NCBI GenBank assembly: GCA_002388905.1
Contig: DGNJ01000017.1
Location: forward strand, 1-27,109
Reading direction: 5' to 3'
DNA from: Cellvibrionales bacterium UBA4495
Lineage (GTDB): Bacteria > Pseudomonadota > Gammaproteobacteria > Pseudomonadales > Porticoccaceae
DNA: 27,109 nucleotides
Positions 7,376-14,507 of this stretch are shown in pieces. Position 1 is the first letter of the stretch. Each line of letters opens with the position of its first letter. The translations under genes were made by a program, and so were the position numbers. Below the pieces are notes generated by a model. That model saw nothing but the letters and a program-made list of their open reading frames with translations. It was not told the origin of the DNA and made no database searches.

Positions 7376-8429
7376 ATGACAAAGATGCGAGCTTTTCGGT
7401 TACTTGACTGGGGACGGTCGCCGGAAGTTGTCGATCAGGATATCCCCGAGCCGGGACCTGGCCAGGTGTTGGTCAAAATGGCTGCCGCCGGAATATGCGG
7501 CAGCGATCTTCATCTGCTTGATGCGCCGGGCAATGTGTTTCCCTTCGATCCGCCTTTCACCCTCGGCCACGAAAATGCCGGTTACGTTTCCCGTGTCGGG
7601 GCGGGCGTGACCAGATTCTCCGAAGGCGAGCCGGTACTGGCGGCCAGTACCAGTTCCTGCGGATATTGTGAGCAATGTCGCCTGGGCTGGGATAACTATT
7701 GCCTGGACAGCGTCAGTGTCGAGTCCCGGATGATGACCATGCGTGTGCGGGGCATCGGGTTCGACGGTGGCCTCGCTGAATACGTGACGGTACCGGAGCG
7801 CGAACTGGTGCACCTGGGTACTCTTTCGCCCAGCGTGGCCGCGCCGCTCGCGGATGCCGGCGCCACCTCCTACCATGCGGTGCGAACGGTGCTCGCTGAC
7901 CTGCGTCCGGGGGCTACGGCGGTGGTGATCGGCGCCGGTGGGCTGGGCAGCTACGCCATCCAGTATTTACGTTTGCTGTCACCTGCCCGGGTGATTGCCG
8001 TGGATCGTTCGCTGGCACGCCGCAACTATGTTCGTGAATTGGGTGCGGATTTGACAGTGGCGGCCGGCGAAAAGGCCAGGGAGGAAATTCTCGATGTCTG
8101 TAATGGCGCCCATGCTGTCCTCGATTTCTGCGGTGCGGAGGATACCCTGAAGCTGGCGGGTGATATCGTAAAGCCCCGGGGAGCCGTTGTCGTGCCGGGT
8201 ATCGCCTTCGGCACCTTACCCTTCGGCTGGGGGGGCGACAGCGCCCAGCGCCCGGTTCAATCTGTCTCTGGGTTTTACTCTCAACGATCTTGCCGAAGTG
8301 GTCCGGCTGGCCGAGCAGGGCAGGATACGGGTGGATGTGGATGTTTATGATTTCGATCAGGTCGAATCGGCCCTGGATGATTTGCGCCAGGGCAGACTTC
8401 GCGGCCGTGCCGTGGTTAAAATAGCCTGA
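7376..8429 (+). pseudogene. Zinc-dependent alcohol dehydrogenase (MDR family), frameshifted near the C-terminus
   Basis: This is a medium-chain dehydrogenase that would oxidise an alcohol or diol with NAD(P). Catalytic zinc residues are visible as C41 (GICGSD) and H65-E66 (LGHEN). The structural zinc site is C95, C98, C101 and C109, and the nucleotide-binding motif is GAGGLG at 186-191. The frame from 7376 runs into unrelated sequence after PFGWGG and stops at 8350. The true C-terminus, with LNDLAEVVRLAEQGRIRVDV and GRAVVKIA, is in the +1 frame and ends at 8429. Removing one G from the seven-G run at 8229-8235 restores a 350-residue protein of normal family length. The start has GGGGGG (7361-7366) upstream; the ATG at 7385 is a possible alternative. 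If the extra G is real, the product loses about 60 C-terminal residues and is probably inactive. A sequencing error is equally possible. Confidence 0.85.
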
Positions 8430-8519
8430 CAGCAAAGTCACTTTTTATGAAAGAGGGTAGCGCCTGCTCCGGCCGCGCCGCCAGCCAGAAAACAGAAAAT
8501 TTTATAAGGACCAGACCCC

Positions 8520-9488
8520 ATGTCATCCAAAGATATGATCGATCCGGAACTGCTGCCCGCCCTGGATATGTTCAGTTCTGAACCCATGACCCAGGAAAAC
8601 CTGCCGGAACTCAGGGAATCCATGAAAGAGATGATGGTTGCCGCTTCCCCTGAGGAAGATGACGACGTCGACAGGGAGGAAGTTTTCATCGATTCGTTGT
8701 TCGGTGATCACCCGATCCGGGTGCTGATGTACCGGTCACGGGAAATGGTGTCCGGGGCGCCGGCATTGCTGGATATTCATGGTGGCGGTTATGTGCTGGG
8801 AATTCCGGAAATGGATGACCAGCAAAACCGGCGTCTCGCCATCCTGATGACAGGGTTGGTGGTTTCCGTGGACTATCGCCTGGCCCCCGAGAACCCCCAT
8901 CCGGGACCCATCGAGGATTGTTATTCGGCCCAGAAATGGCTGTTCGACAAAGCGCCGGCGCTGGGAATCTCCACCGATCGTATCGGGATCATCGGCGCCA
9001 GCGGCGGCGGAGGCCTGGCCGCTTCACTGGCATTGATGGCGCGGGACAAGGGTGAGGTCAAGCTGGCCTGCCAGTTGCTATTGATCCCCATGATCGACGA
9101 CCGCACGGTGATTCGGGGCCTCGAGGACCCCCATCCTCACGCGGGCCATTATATCTGGACCCACGCCAACAACGCGTTTGGCTGGCGTTGCCTCCTGGAT
9201 GCGGAGCCGGGCAGTCAGGGGATTTCCGCTTATGCCGCTGCGGCACGGGCTGATGACCTGTCGGGGTTACCGGCCACTTTTATCAGCGCCGGCGCTCTCG
9301 ATTTGTTGGCGGAAGAGGATATCGAATACGGGCGCCGGCTGATGCGGGCCGGGGTTCACACTGAGTTGCATGTGTATCCCGGGGCCCACCATGGCTTTGC
9401 CATGGTGCCCGAGGCCCGCGTTGCCCGAATGCACCAGAGGGACCTGGAAAACGCACTTTGTCGCATGCTCGATATCGATATAGCCTGA
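8520..9488 (+). CDS. Alpha/beta hydrolase, HSL-type esterase/lipase
   Basis: The 322-residue protein carries the hormone-sensitive-lipase hallmarks: the oxyanion-hole motif HGGG at 87-90, the YRLAPE motif at 119-124, the nucleophile elbow GASGG with S161, a probable acid D261 in SAGALD, and the catalytic histidine H291 in HHGFAM. The substrate is probably a carboxylic ester. The family is cytoplasmic and no signal peptide is present. It starts at ATG 8520, nine bases after AAGGA (8506-8510), and follows the dehydrogenase by 90 bases. A role in opening an ester or lactone intermediate of the catabolic pathway fits the context but is inference. The N-terminal 60 residues are acidic (PEEDDDVDREE), which is slightly unusual. 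Confidence 0.92.
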   Translation: MSSKDMIDPELLPALDMFSSEPMTQENLPELRESMKEMMVAASPEEDDDVDREEVFIDSLFGDHPIRVLMYRSREMVSGAPALLDIHGGGYVLGIPEMDDQQNRRLAILMTGLVVSVDYRLAPENPHPGPIEDCYSAQKWLFDKAPALGISTDRIGIIGASGGGGLAASLALMARDKGEVKLACQLLLIPMIDDRTVIRGLEDPHPHAGHYIWTHANNAFGWRCLLDAEPGSQGISAYAAAARADDLSGLPATFISAGALDLLAEEDIEYGRRLMRAGVHTELHVYPGAHHGFAMVPEARVARMHQRDLENALCRMLDIDIA

Positions 9489-9691
9489 ACCGGTTTGTCA
9501 AAAAAACGAATCAGAAAGCCTCCTTAGTCAAAGAGACCTCATGACGGTGAGATTTTCAGGACAGGTCGTCAATACGCACTCTAGTCTCGTCGTCGAGGTC
9601 GCTTTCGCCGAGATTTCGAAAATCTAGTCCGCCGTGGGGCTCTTAATGCCAATGGCAATGGTATCAACATCAAAAATAACGGGGACGGAAA

Positions 9692-10558
9692 ATGAAAGAA
9701 CGGGACGTGAGGGATAAAAATTTCGTATTTATCGGCGGGTCCCACGGCATGGGCCGCGCCGCCGCTAGGGCCCTGGCCGAGCGGGGAGCATCGGTGCTGA
9801 TCGTTGCCCGAGGTGCGGAGGCCGGAGAGGCGGCCGCCCGCGAAGCCCTCGGCGTTGGCGCGGCTTCCGGCAGCTTTATCGAGGCGGACCTGTCGACGGT
9901 CGAGGGAACCCGGCGGGCGGCGGAGGGCATAAAGGCCCGCGCGCCGGAAATCCACGGCCTCATGCATACTGCCATGAGCCCGTTCCGGCAACGGAAAATT
10001 ACCGAGGATGGCCTCGAGTTCGCATTCGCCTTGCAATACTTCGCCCGTGCGGCCCTCAACCGGCTGTTGCGGGATAACCTGGCCGCATCCGGCGACGGTC
10101 GCATCGTTCATGTGGCGGGTAATGTGTCGCCGGGAATGGCGAAGGTGGATCTGGACGATCTTCAGTTCGAGAACCGCAAGTGGACATTCTTCAGGGCAAT
10201 CCTGGGTACCCACCACCTGGGCTTTCTGCATCTGCAGGAGGCGGCGCGCCGCTGGGAGGAACTGCCCATCTGTGCCACGGCCTTTTGCGTCAATTCGGTA
10301 AAGACCAAGGTCATGCTCGACAGGGAGATGCCCCTGATTATGCGCCTGATGGGCCGGCTGGGGAGCTCCCCGGAAAAGGCTGTGGGCAATGCGATCACGT
10401 TGCTCACCAAGGCGGACAACAGCGATATCGGCAATGTGATTTGCCGTAAACCCGGACGCTTCGAGCCGGAACCTTTCAACCTGGATGTGGACGAGGCCCG
10501 CCGGCTCTGGGACATTACCACCCGGATCGGTGAAGAGCGCAATCTGTCCTTGCCTTGA
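9692..10558 (+). CDS. SDR-fold protein lacking the catalytic Tyr/Lys pair
   Basis: This 288-residue protein has the short-chain dehydrogenase/reductase layout: a glycine-rich cofactor loop IGGSHGMG (14-21), strand SVLIVAR (34-40), an acidic EADLSTVEG segment (64-72) and a strand GRIVHVAGNVS (136-146) where the catalytic Ser region lies. The expected YxxxK is absent. At the equivalent helix the protein reads FFRAILGTHHLGFLHLQEA, and the whole protein contains a single tyrosine (Y116), which falls in an earlier helix. The usual NNAG motif is replaced by LMHTA. Reductase activity by the standard mechanism is therefore doubtful. It may bind a nucleotide without turnover or use another mechanism. 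Start ATG 9692 has GGGGACGG upstream. It closes the catabolic cluster and is convergent with the DUF1853 gene. Confidence 0.85.
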   Translation: MKERDVRDKNFVFIGGSHGMGRAAARALAERGASVLIVARGAEAGEAAAREALGVGAASGSFIEADLSTVEGTRRAAEGIKARAPEIHGLMHTAMSPFRQRKITEDGLEFAFALQYFARAALNRLLRDNLAASGDGRIVHVAGNVSPGMAKVDLDDLQFENRKWTFFRAILGTHHLGFLHLQEAARRWEELPICATAFCVNSVKTKVMLDREMPLIMRLMGRLGSSPEKAVGNAITLLTKADNSDIGNVICRKPGRFEPEPFNLDVDEARRLWDITTRIGEERNLSLP

Positions 10559-10596
10559 CCTTGTCGCGATCACAGCGCGAACTGGCGGTTGCCTTT

Positions 10597-11496
10597 TCAC
10601 CAGCCCTCGGGAATCACAAAATAGCGCCGGCTTTCCTCCCCGTCGGTCGTGCGGGCAATCATGATCGGTCGTTTTTCCCGCTCAAGGCGTTTCCCCACCC
10701 GCTGGACAAAGTTGGCGACGCCTTGGCTTTCCGGTAATGCCGGCAGTAGCCATCCGGGCTTTTCCAGGATGAGCCAGCGGGTTCCGGCCTGTTCCTGGTT
10801 TGTGGTTGCCACCAACTCGGCCAGGTTGTCGATTGTCAGCCATTCGCCGTGCAAATGATCCCGGTTGAAACCGTCGGGCAGGTCAATGGTCCGCCCGGCC
10901 GGATGAAACAGGTAGCCCTTCAGCAGTACCGCTTTGCAGTCCGGTGCCGGCAAACCATGGGCACGCAATGCTGCCATGCCCTCGGGACCTGACGACAGGG
11001 GTAACTGGTGGCGCTGAAGCCGTTCGATTTTCAGTTGCAGGTTGTCGTCGGGATTCGGGCCTATCCATTTTGCCAGTTCTACGCCGGGGCGATCAGCTTG
11101 GTAGATATAGAATTTTACGGCTACTTCGCCGTGGACGACCCTTTCCCGGTGGGTATCCTCAAAGAGAAAATCCAGGGCTCCCAGGGTGTTGCCGTTCCGG
11201 TAAACCGGCAGGTTGTAGGCAAGCAACCGGTAACGGGGGTGATTGCGCAGGAAGAAGGTCCAGAAGGCCTCGAACCGGGCGCCCAGGCGGCGGTCGTCAC
11301 CATTGGCCAGGTGGGTTTCCAGTGCCGCCGTGTCCTTATCCAGAGCCTCGAGAATCTCGATTGCGCCCCTGTCGCAGGCGACAGGCCAGGGGGTCGTGGC
11401 CTCCGGCGGGAGGCGATCCAGGATAGGGGGACTGAACAGGCACCAGCCCATCTCCCGCACCGAACTTTTTCGGGCGTTTCGCCAGTCAAATGCCAT
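10597..11496 (-). CDS. DUF1853 family protein
   Basis: The 299-residue product matches the DUF1853 family as I know it, with typical stretches such as RFEAFWTFFLRNHPRYRLLA, DFLFED, HGEVAVKFYI and WIGPNPDDNLQLKI. The biochemical role is not established; the conserved acidic and lysine residues in the GEVAVKFY region recall nuclease-like folds, but that is speculation. The start is ATG at 11494-11496 (reverse), with CAGGAGTT (11506-11513 on this strand) as ribosome-binding site, rather than the longer frame that reaches 11616 and runs into nadK. It is divergent from nadK across 58 bases, an arrangement I recall from Pseudomonas-type genomes. Confidence 0.85.
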   Translation of the reverse strand: MAFDWRNARKSSVREMGWCLFSPPILDRLPPEATTPWPVACDRGAIEILEALDKDTAALETHLANGDDRRLGARFEAFWTFFLRNHPRYRLLAYNLPVYRNGNTLGALDFLFEDTHRERVVHGEVAVKFYIYQADRPGVELAKWIGPNPDDNLQLKIERLQRHQLPLSSGPEGMAALRAHGLPAPDCKAVLLKGYLFHPAGRTIDLPDGFNRDHLHGEWLTIDNLAELVATTNQEQAGTRWLILEKPGWLLPALPESQGVANFVQRVGKRLEREKRPIMIARTTDGEESRRYFVIPEGW

Positions 11497-11554
11497 AACA
11501 GACCGAACTCCTGTGTATAATTCCCAGCCTAATCCATTGGTTGCAGTGGTGGCT
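11497..11554. promoter_or_regulatory. Divergent promoter region between DUF1853 and nadK
   Basis: This 58-base gap separates two divergent genes. On the + strand a consensus -10, TATAAT, lies at 11516-11521, 34 bases before the nadK start. I see no good -35, and any such element would fall within the start of the DUF1853 gene. On the - strand the same A+T-rich patch reads TTATAC and could serve the other gene, whose ribosome-binding site overlaps it. Confidence 0.4.
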
Positions 11555-12454
11555 ATGGCAAATTTCCAGCGTATTGGCCTGCTAACCCAGCTACACCACG
11601 CCGAGGTGCTGGACACGCTCGATCACCTGGCCAGTTTCCTGATCGGCACCGGACGCGAGGTGGTGGTGGAGTCCAGCGTCGCCGCCAAAATGGCCGAGGG
11701 GCAGTTTGCGGTGGAAGACCGCGAAACCCTGGCCGGCTCCGTCGATCTGGTGATCGTGGTGGGCGGGGACGGCAGTATGCTCAGCGCCGCCCGGGACATG
11801 GTGGATTTCGATGTGCCGCTACTGGGTGTCAACCGGGGCCGGCTGGGCTTTCTCACGGATATCCACCCGGAAGAGGCGGAACAGCGGGTTGCCCGGGTGC
11901 TCGCCGGAGAATACGTGGTGTCCGACCGCTTCCTGCTGCGGCTGGAGTTAAGCCGTCAGGGTAAGTTGCTGGGTGACGGCCTGGCCCTCAATGATATTGT
12001 CCTGCATCCGGGCAAATCCGTGCGCATGATGGAGTTCGAGCTCTATATCGATCGCCAGTTCGTATACAGCCAGCGTTCCGACGGCCTGATTGTCTCCACA
12101 CCCACCGGCTCCACTGCCTATGCGCTATCGGCGGGAGGGCCCATCATCCATCCCCGCCTCAATGCCATGGTCCTGGTGCCCATGAACCCCCACACCCTTA
12201 CCAGCCGGCCCATTGCGGTGGATGCCAATAGCGATATCGAAATCCGCGTTGGCCAGCGCAACGAGCTTCATCCGCTGGTCACCTGTGACGGCCAGAAGGA
12301 CCTGACCAGCGAGCCCGGGGATATCATCCGTATCTACAAGCGGGATAACACGCTGCGCCTGATCCACCCCGTCGACCATAATTTCTACGAGATCTGTCGC
12401 TCCAAGCTGGGCTGGGGCAGCCGGCTGGATGCCGGCAAGCATATCGAAAGGTAG
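11555..12454 (+). CDS. nadK: NAD kinase
   Basis: NAD kinase phosphorylates NAD to NADP in the cytoplasm, supplying NADPH-dependent biosynthesis. The 299-residue length fits bacterial enzymes. The diagnostic motifs are all present: GGDGS at 70-74 with the catalytic Asp72, NRGRLGFLTDI at 93-103, and DGLIVSTPTGSTAYALSAGG at about 176-195. Start ATG 11555 is preceded by GGTGG, and translation from there begins MANFQRIGLLTQ, as in relatives; the longer upstream frame overlaps the divergent gene. The rhomboid gene begins three bases after the stop, so these genes are probably co-transcribed. Confidence 0.97.
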   Translation: MANFQRIGLLTQLHHAEVLDTLDHLASFLIGTGREVVVESSVAAKMAEGQFAVEDRETLAGSVDLVIVVGGDGSMLSAARDMVDFDVPLLGVNRGRLGFLTDIHPEEAEQRVARVLAGEYVVSDRFLLRLELSRQGKLLGDGLALNDIVLHPGKSVRMMEFELYIDRQFVYSQRSDGLIVSTPTGSTAYALSAGGPIIHPRLNAMVLVPMNPHTLTSRPIAVDANSDIEIRVGQRNELHPLVTCDGQKDLTSEPGDIIRIYKRDNTLRLIHPVDHNFYEICRSKLGWGSRLDAGKHIER

Positions 12455-12457
12455 GAC

Positions 12458-13327
12458 ATGACCGACCAGTGGCTGAGAGTGGCGGAATTCCCGCCCCATA
12501 CCGACCTGACCGCGCTTCGTGAAAGCCTCGACCGGCACGCCATCGAGTACCGGATTACGGGGGAGGATACCGCCCGGCAGCTCTGGGTGGCCGATGCAGC
12601 GCGGATGGAAGAGGTAATGGCACTGTTAAAGGAGCTGTTCCGGGTCAATACCGGACCGGTGCGCCGGCCGGGCGGTCACGAAAGCCTCGCCGACGGCCTG
12701 CGCCGACAGTTCAGTCAGGCGCCGGTGATGATGGTGTGCCTGGCCCTGAGCGTTCTCGGGGCCGCCATTGTCCAGTGGCAGTTCGGTTGGGTGCACTGGC
12801 TCACCTTCCAGGATTTCGATCTGGCCGGGCCCCGGCAGATCCGGTTGGGAACACTGGAAATGACCTTGCGCAATGGCGAATACTGGCGGATCGTGACGCC
12901 CATCTTCGTTCATTTCGGCATTTTCCACCTGGCGTTCAACGGGCTCTGGCTCTGGGAATTCGGTCGCCGGGTGGAGGCCCTGGCGGGAAGCATGCACTTC
13001 CTGCTGCTGGTGCTCTTTGCCGGCGCGGTATCCAACTGGAGCCAATATGTCTGGAGTGGCCCCAGTCTCTTCGGGGGCATGTCCGGCGTTCTCTACGCGC
13101 TATTGGGCTATATCTGGATCGGCAATCTGGTGGCACCCCATCCCGCGCTTGCCATACCCCGGGGCATTATCGCGTTCATGCTGCTCTGGCTGGTGCTCTG
13201 CATGACCGGTGCCGTGGGACTGGTGATGCAGGGCGATATTGCCAACGCCGCCCATGTTTCCGGACTGGTGGTGGGTATGATCCTGGGGGCCGTCTTCGGC
13301 CTCCTTCGACGGCAAAGGCGCCTATAA
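12458..13327 (+). CDS. glpG: Rhomboid intramembrane serine protease GlpG
   Basis: This 289-residue inner-membrane protease cleaves transmembrane segments of substrate proteins. An N-terminal cytoplasmic domain (about 1-65) resembles the GlpG N-domain. Six hydrophobic segments follow, beginning at about 88. The catalytic serine is S209 in GGMSG and its histidine partner is H266 in NAAHVSG. H157 and N161 (HLAFN) correspond to the oxyanion-stabilising His and Asn of the E. coli enzyme. The WRIVTPIFVHFGIFH segment (143-157) is typical. It lies three bases after nadK and 30 bases before the DUF1315 gene. Confidence 0.95.
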   Translation: MTDQWLRVAEFPPHTDLTALRESLDRHAIEYRITGEDTARQLWVADAARMEEVMALLKELFRVNTGPVRRPGGHESLADGLRRQFSQAPVMMVCLALSVLGAAIVQWQFGWVHWLTFQDFDLAGPRQIRLGTLEMTLRNGEYWRIVTPIFVHFGIFHLAFNGLWLWEFGRRVEALAGSMHFLLLVLFAGAVSNWSQYVWSGPSLFGGMSGVLYALLGYIWIGNLVAPHPALAIPRGIIAFMLLWLVLCMTGAVGLVMQGDIANAAHVSGLVVGMILGAVFGLLRRQRRL

Positions 13328-13357
13328 TGCCGGCTTGGCAACTTCCTGGAAGGTACT

Positions 13358-13639
13358 ATGGACTATCGACAACTCCTGGAATCACTGACTCCCGAAATGT
13401 ACGAAGGGCTCAAGCGCGCCGTGGAACTGGGTAAGTGGCCGGATGGCCGGCGTCTCAGCCCCGAGCAGCGCGAACTCTGCCTGCAGGCCGTGATCGCTTA
13501 CGATAATCGCAACCGGCCGGCGGAGGAGCGCACGGGCTACATTGCGCCCCGGGAGCATAGTCATTGCCGCGGCTCCGGCGAGGCTGCGCGGCCGGACAGT
13601 GCGCGTGCGCGGCCGCTGAAATGGCGGGAGCCCTCGTGA
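13358..13639 (+). CDS. YeaC-like DUF1315 protein
   Basis: This 93-residue protein of unknown function has the family signature: LTPEMYEGLKRAVELGKWPD followed by GRRLSPEQRELCLQAVIAYD. The C-terminus is polar and ends in PLKWREPS, similar to relatives. The start ATG 13358 has GGAAGG at 13348-13353. Its stop TGA (13637-13639) overlaps the GTG start of the DUF2797 gene, suggesting coupled translation. Confidence 0.88.
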   Translation: MDYRQLLESLTPEMYEGLKRAVELGKWPDGRRLSPEQRELCLQAVIAYDNRNRPAEERTGYIAPREHSHCRGSGEAARPDSARARPLKWREPS

Positions 13640-14478
13640 CTGCATTGGCGGAATCGGGTCATCTGCGCAAGATGGCCGTCGAACTGGGCGGGGACTCCGG
13701 GCCGGTGCGCTATTCATTGCCCCTGGACAATCTTGTCCTGCCCCTTAACGACCATCTGGGTAAAACGCTTTCCCTGCGTTTTCGCGGCGCAATCCATTGC
13801 TGCCATTGCGGTCGGGCCACCAACAAGAGTTTTAGCCAGGGTTATTGCTACCCCTGTTTCCGCAAACTGGCCCAGTGCGACAGCTGCATTGTCAGCCCCG
13901 AAAAATGCCACTATTACCAGGGTACCTGCCGGGAGCCTGCCTGGGGTGAAGAACACTGCATGGTCGATCATATTGTCTATCTGGCCAACTCCTCCGGTGT
14001 CAAGGTGGGCATAACCCGGGCGAGCCAGGTTCCCGTCCGCTGGGTCGACCAGGGGGCGGTCCAGGCACTGCCCGTTTTCCGGGTCCAGACCCGGCAGCAG
14101 TCGGGTTTTGTCGAGGATGTCCTGCGCCAGCATGTCCGCGACAGGACCAACTGGCGGGCCATGCTCAAGGGCCCCGCCGAACCCGTTGATCTGGCCGGTA
14201 TCCGGGATGCCCTGCTCGAACGTACGGATAAGGAACTGTCGGCACTGGAAGAGCGTTTCGGTATTCAGTCCCTGCAGCGTCTTGAGGGGGCAACCACCAC
14301 CCCCATAGACTATCCTGTGCTCGAATACCCGGCCAGGGTGGCCTCCTTCAACCTGGACAAGAATCCGCTGGTGGAGGGCACCCTGATGGGTATCAAGGGT
14401 CAATATCTGATCCTGGATACCGGTGTCATCAACATTCGCAAGTACACCGCTTATCATGTGGACGTAATTGTCCACTGA
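13636..14478 (+). CDS. DUF2797 family protein, cysteine-rich
   Basis: The 280-residue product matches DUF2797. Its N-terminal third carries many cysteines likely to bind metal: C55-x2-C58, C71-x2-C74 and C81-x2-C84, plus C91, C98 and C108, in the segment from HCCHCGR to EEHCM. After it comes YLANSSGVKVGITRASQVP (about 115-133), also typical of the family and reminiscent of GIY-YIG-like folds, though the function is not established. I chose the GTG at 13636, which overlaps the previous stop (GTGA) and has GGGAG at 13625-13629. ATG 13621 is an alternative start giving five more residues. Confidence 0.85.
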   Translation: MTALAESGHLRKMAVELGGDSGPVRYSLPLDNLVLPLNDHLGKTLSLRFRGAIHCCHCGRATNKSFSQGYCYPCFRKLAQCDSCIVSPEKCHYYQGTCREPAWGEEHCMVDHIVYLANSSGVKVGITRASQVPVRWVDQGAVQALPVFRVQTRQQSGFVEDVLRQHVRDRTNWRAMLKGPAEPVDLAGIRDALLERTDKELSALEERFGIQSLQRLEGATTTPIDYPVLEYPARVASFNLDKNPLVEGTLMGIKGQYLILDTGVINIRKYTAYHVDVIVH

Positions 14479-14507
14479 ACCCCTCTCTGACTCAATGTGG
14501 TTGATTT

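Noticed and set aside
7177..7407. Possible 76-residue + strand gene in the large intergenic region
   Set aside because: No ribosome-binding site or recognisable protein pattern, and it overlaps the start of the dehydrogenase gene.
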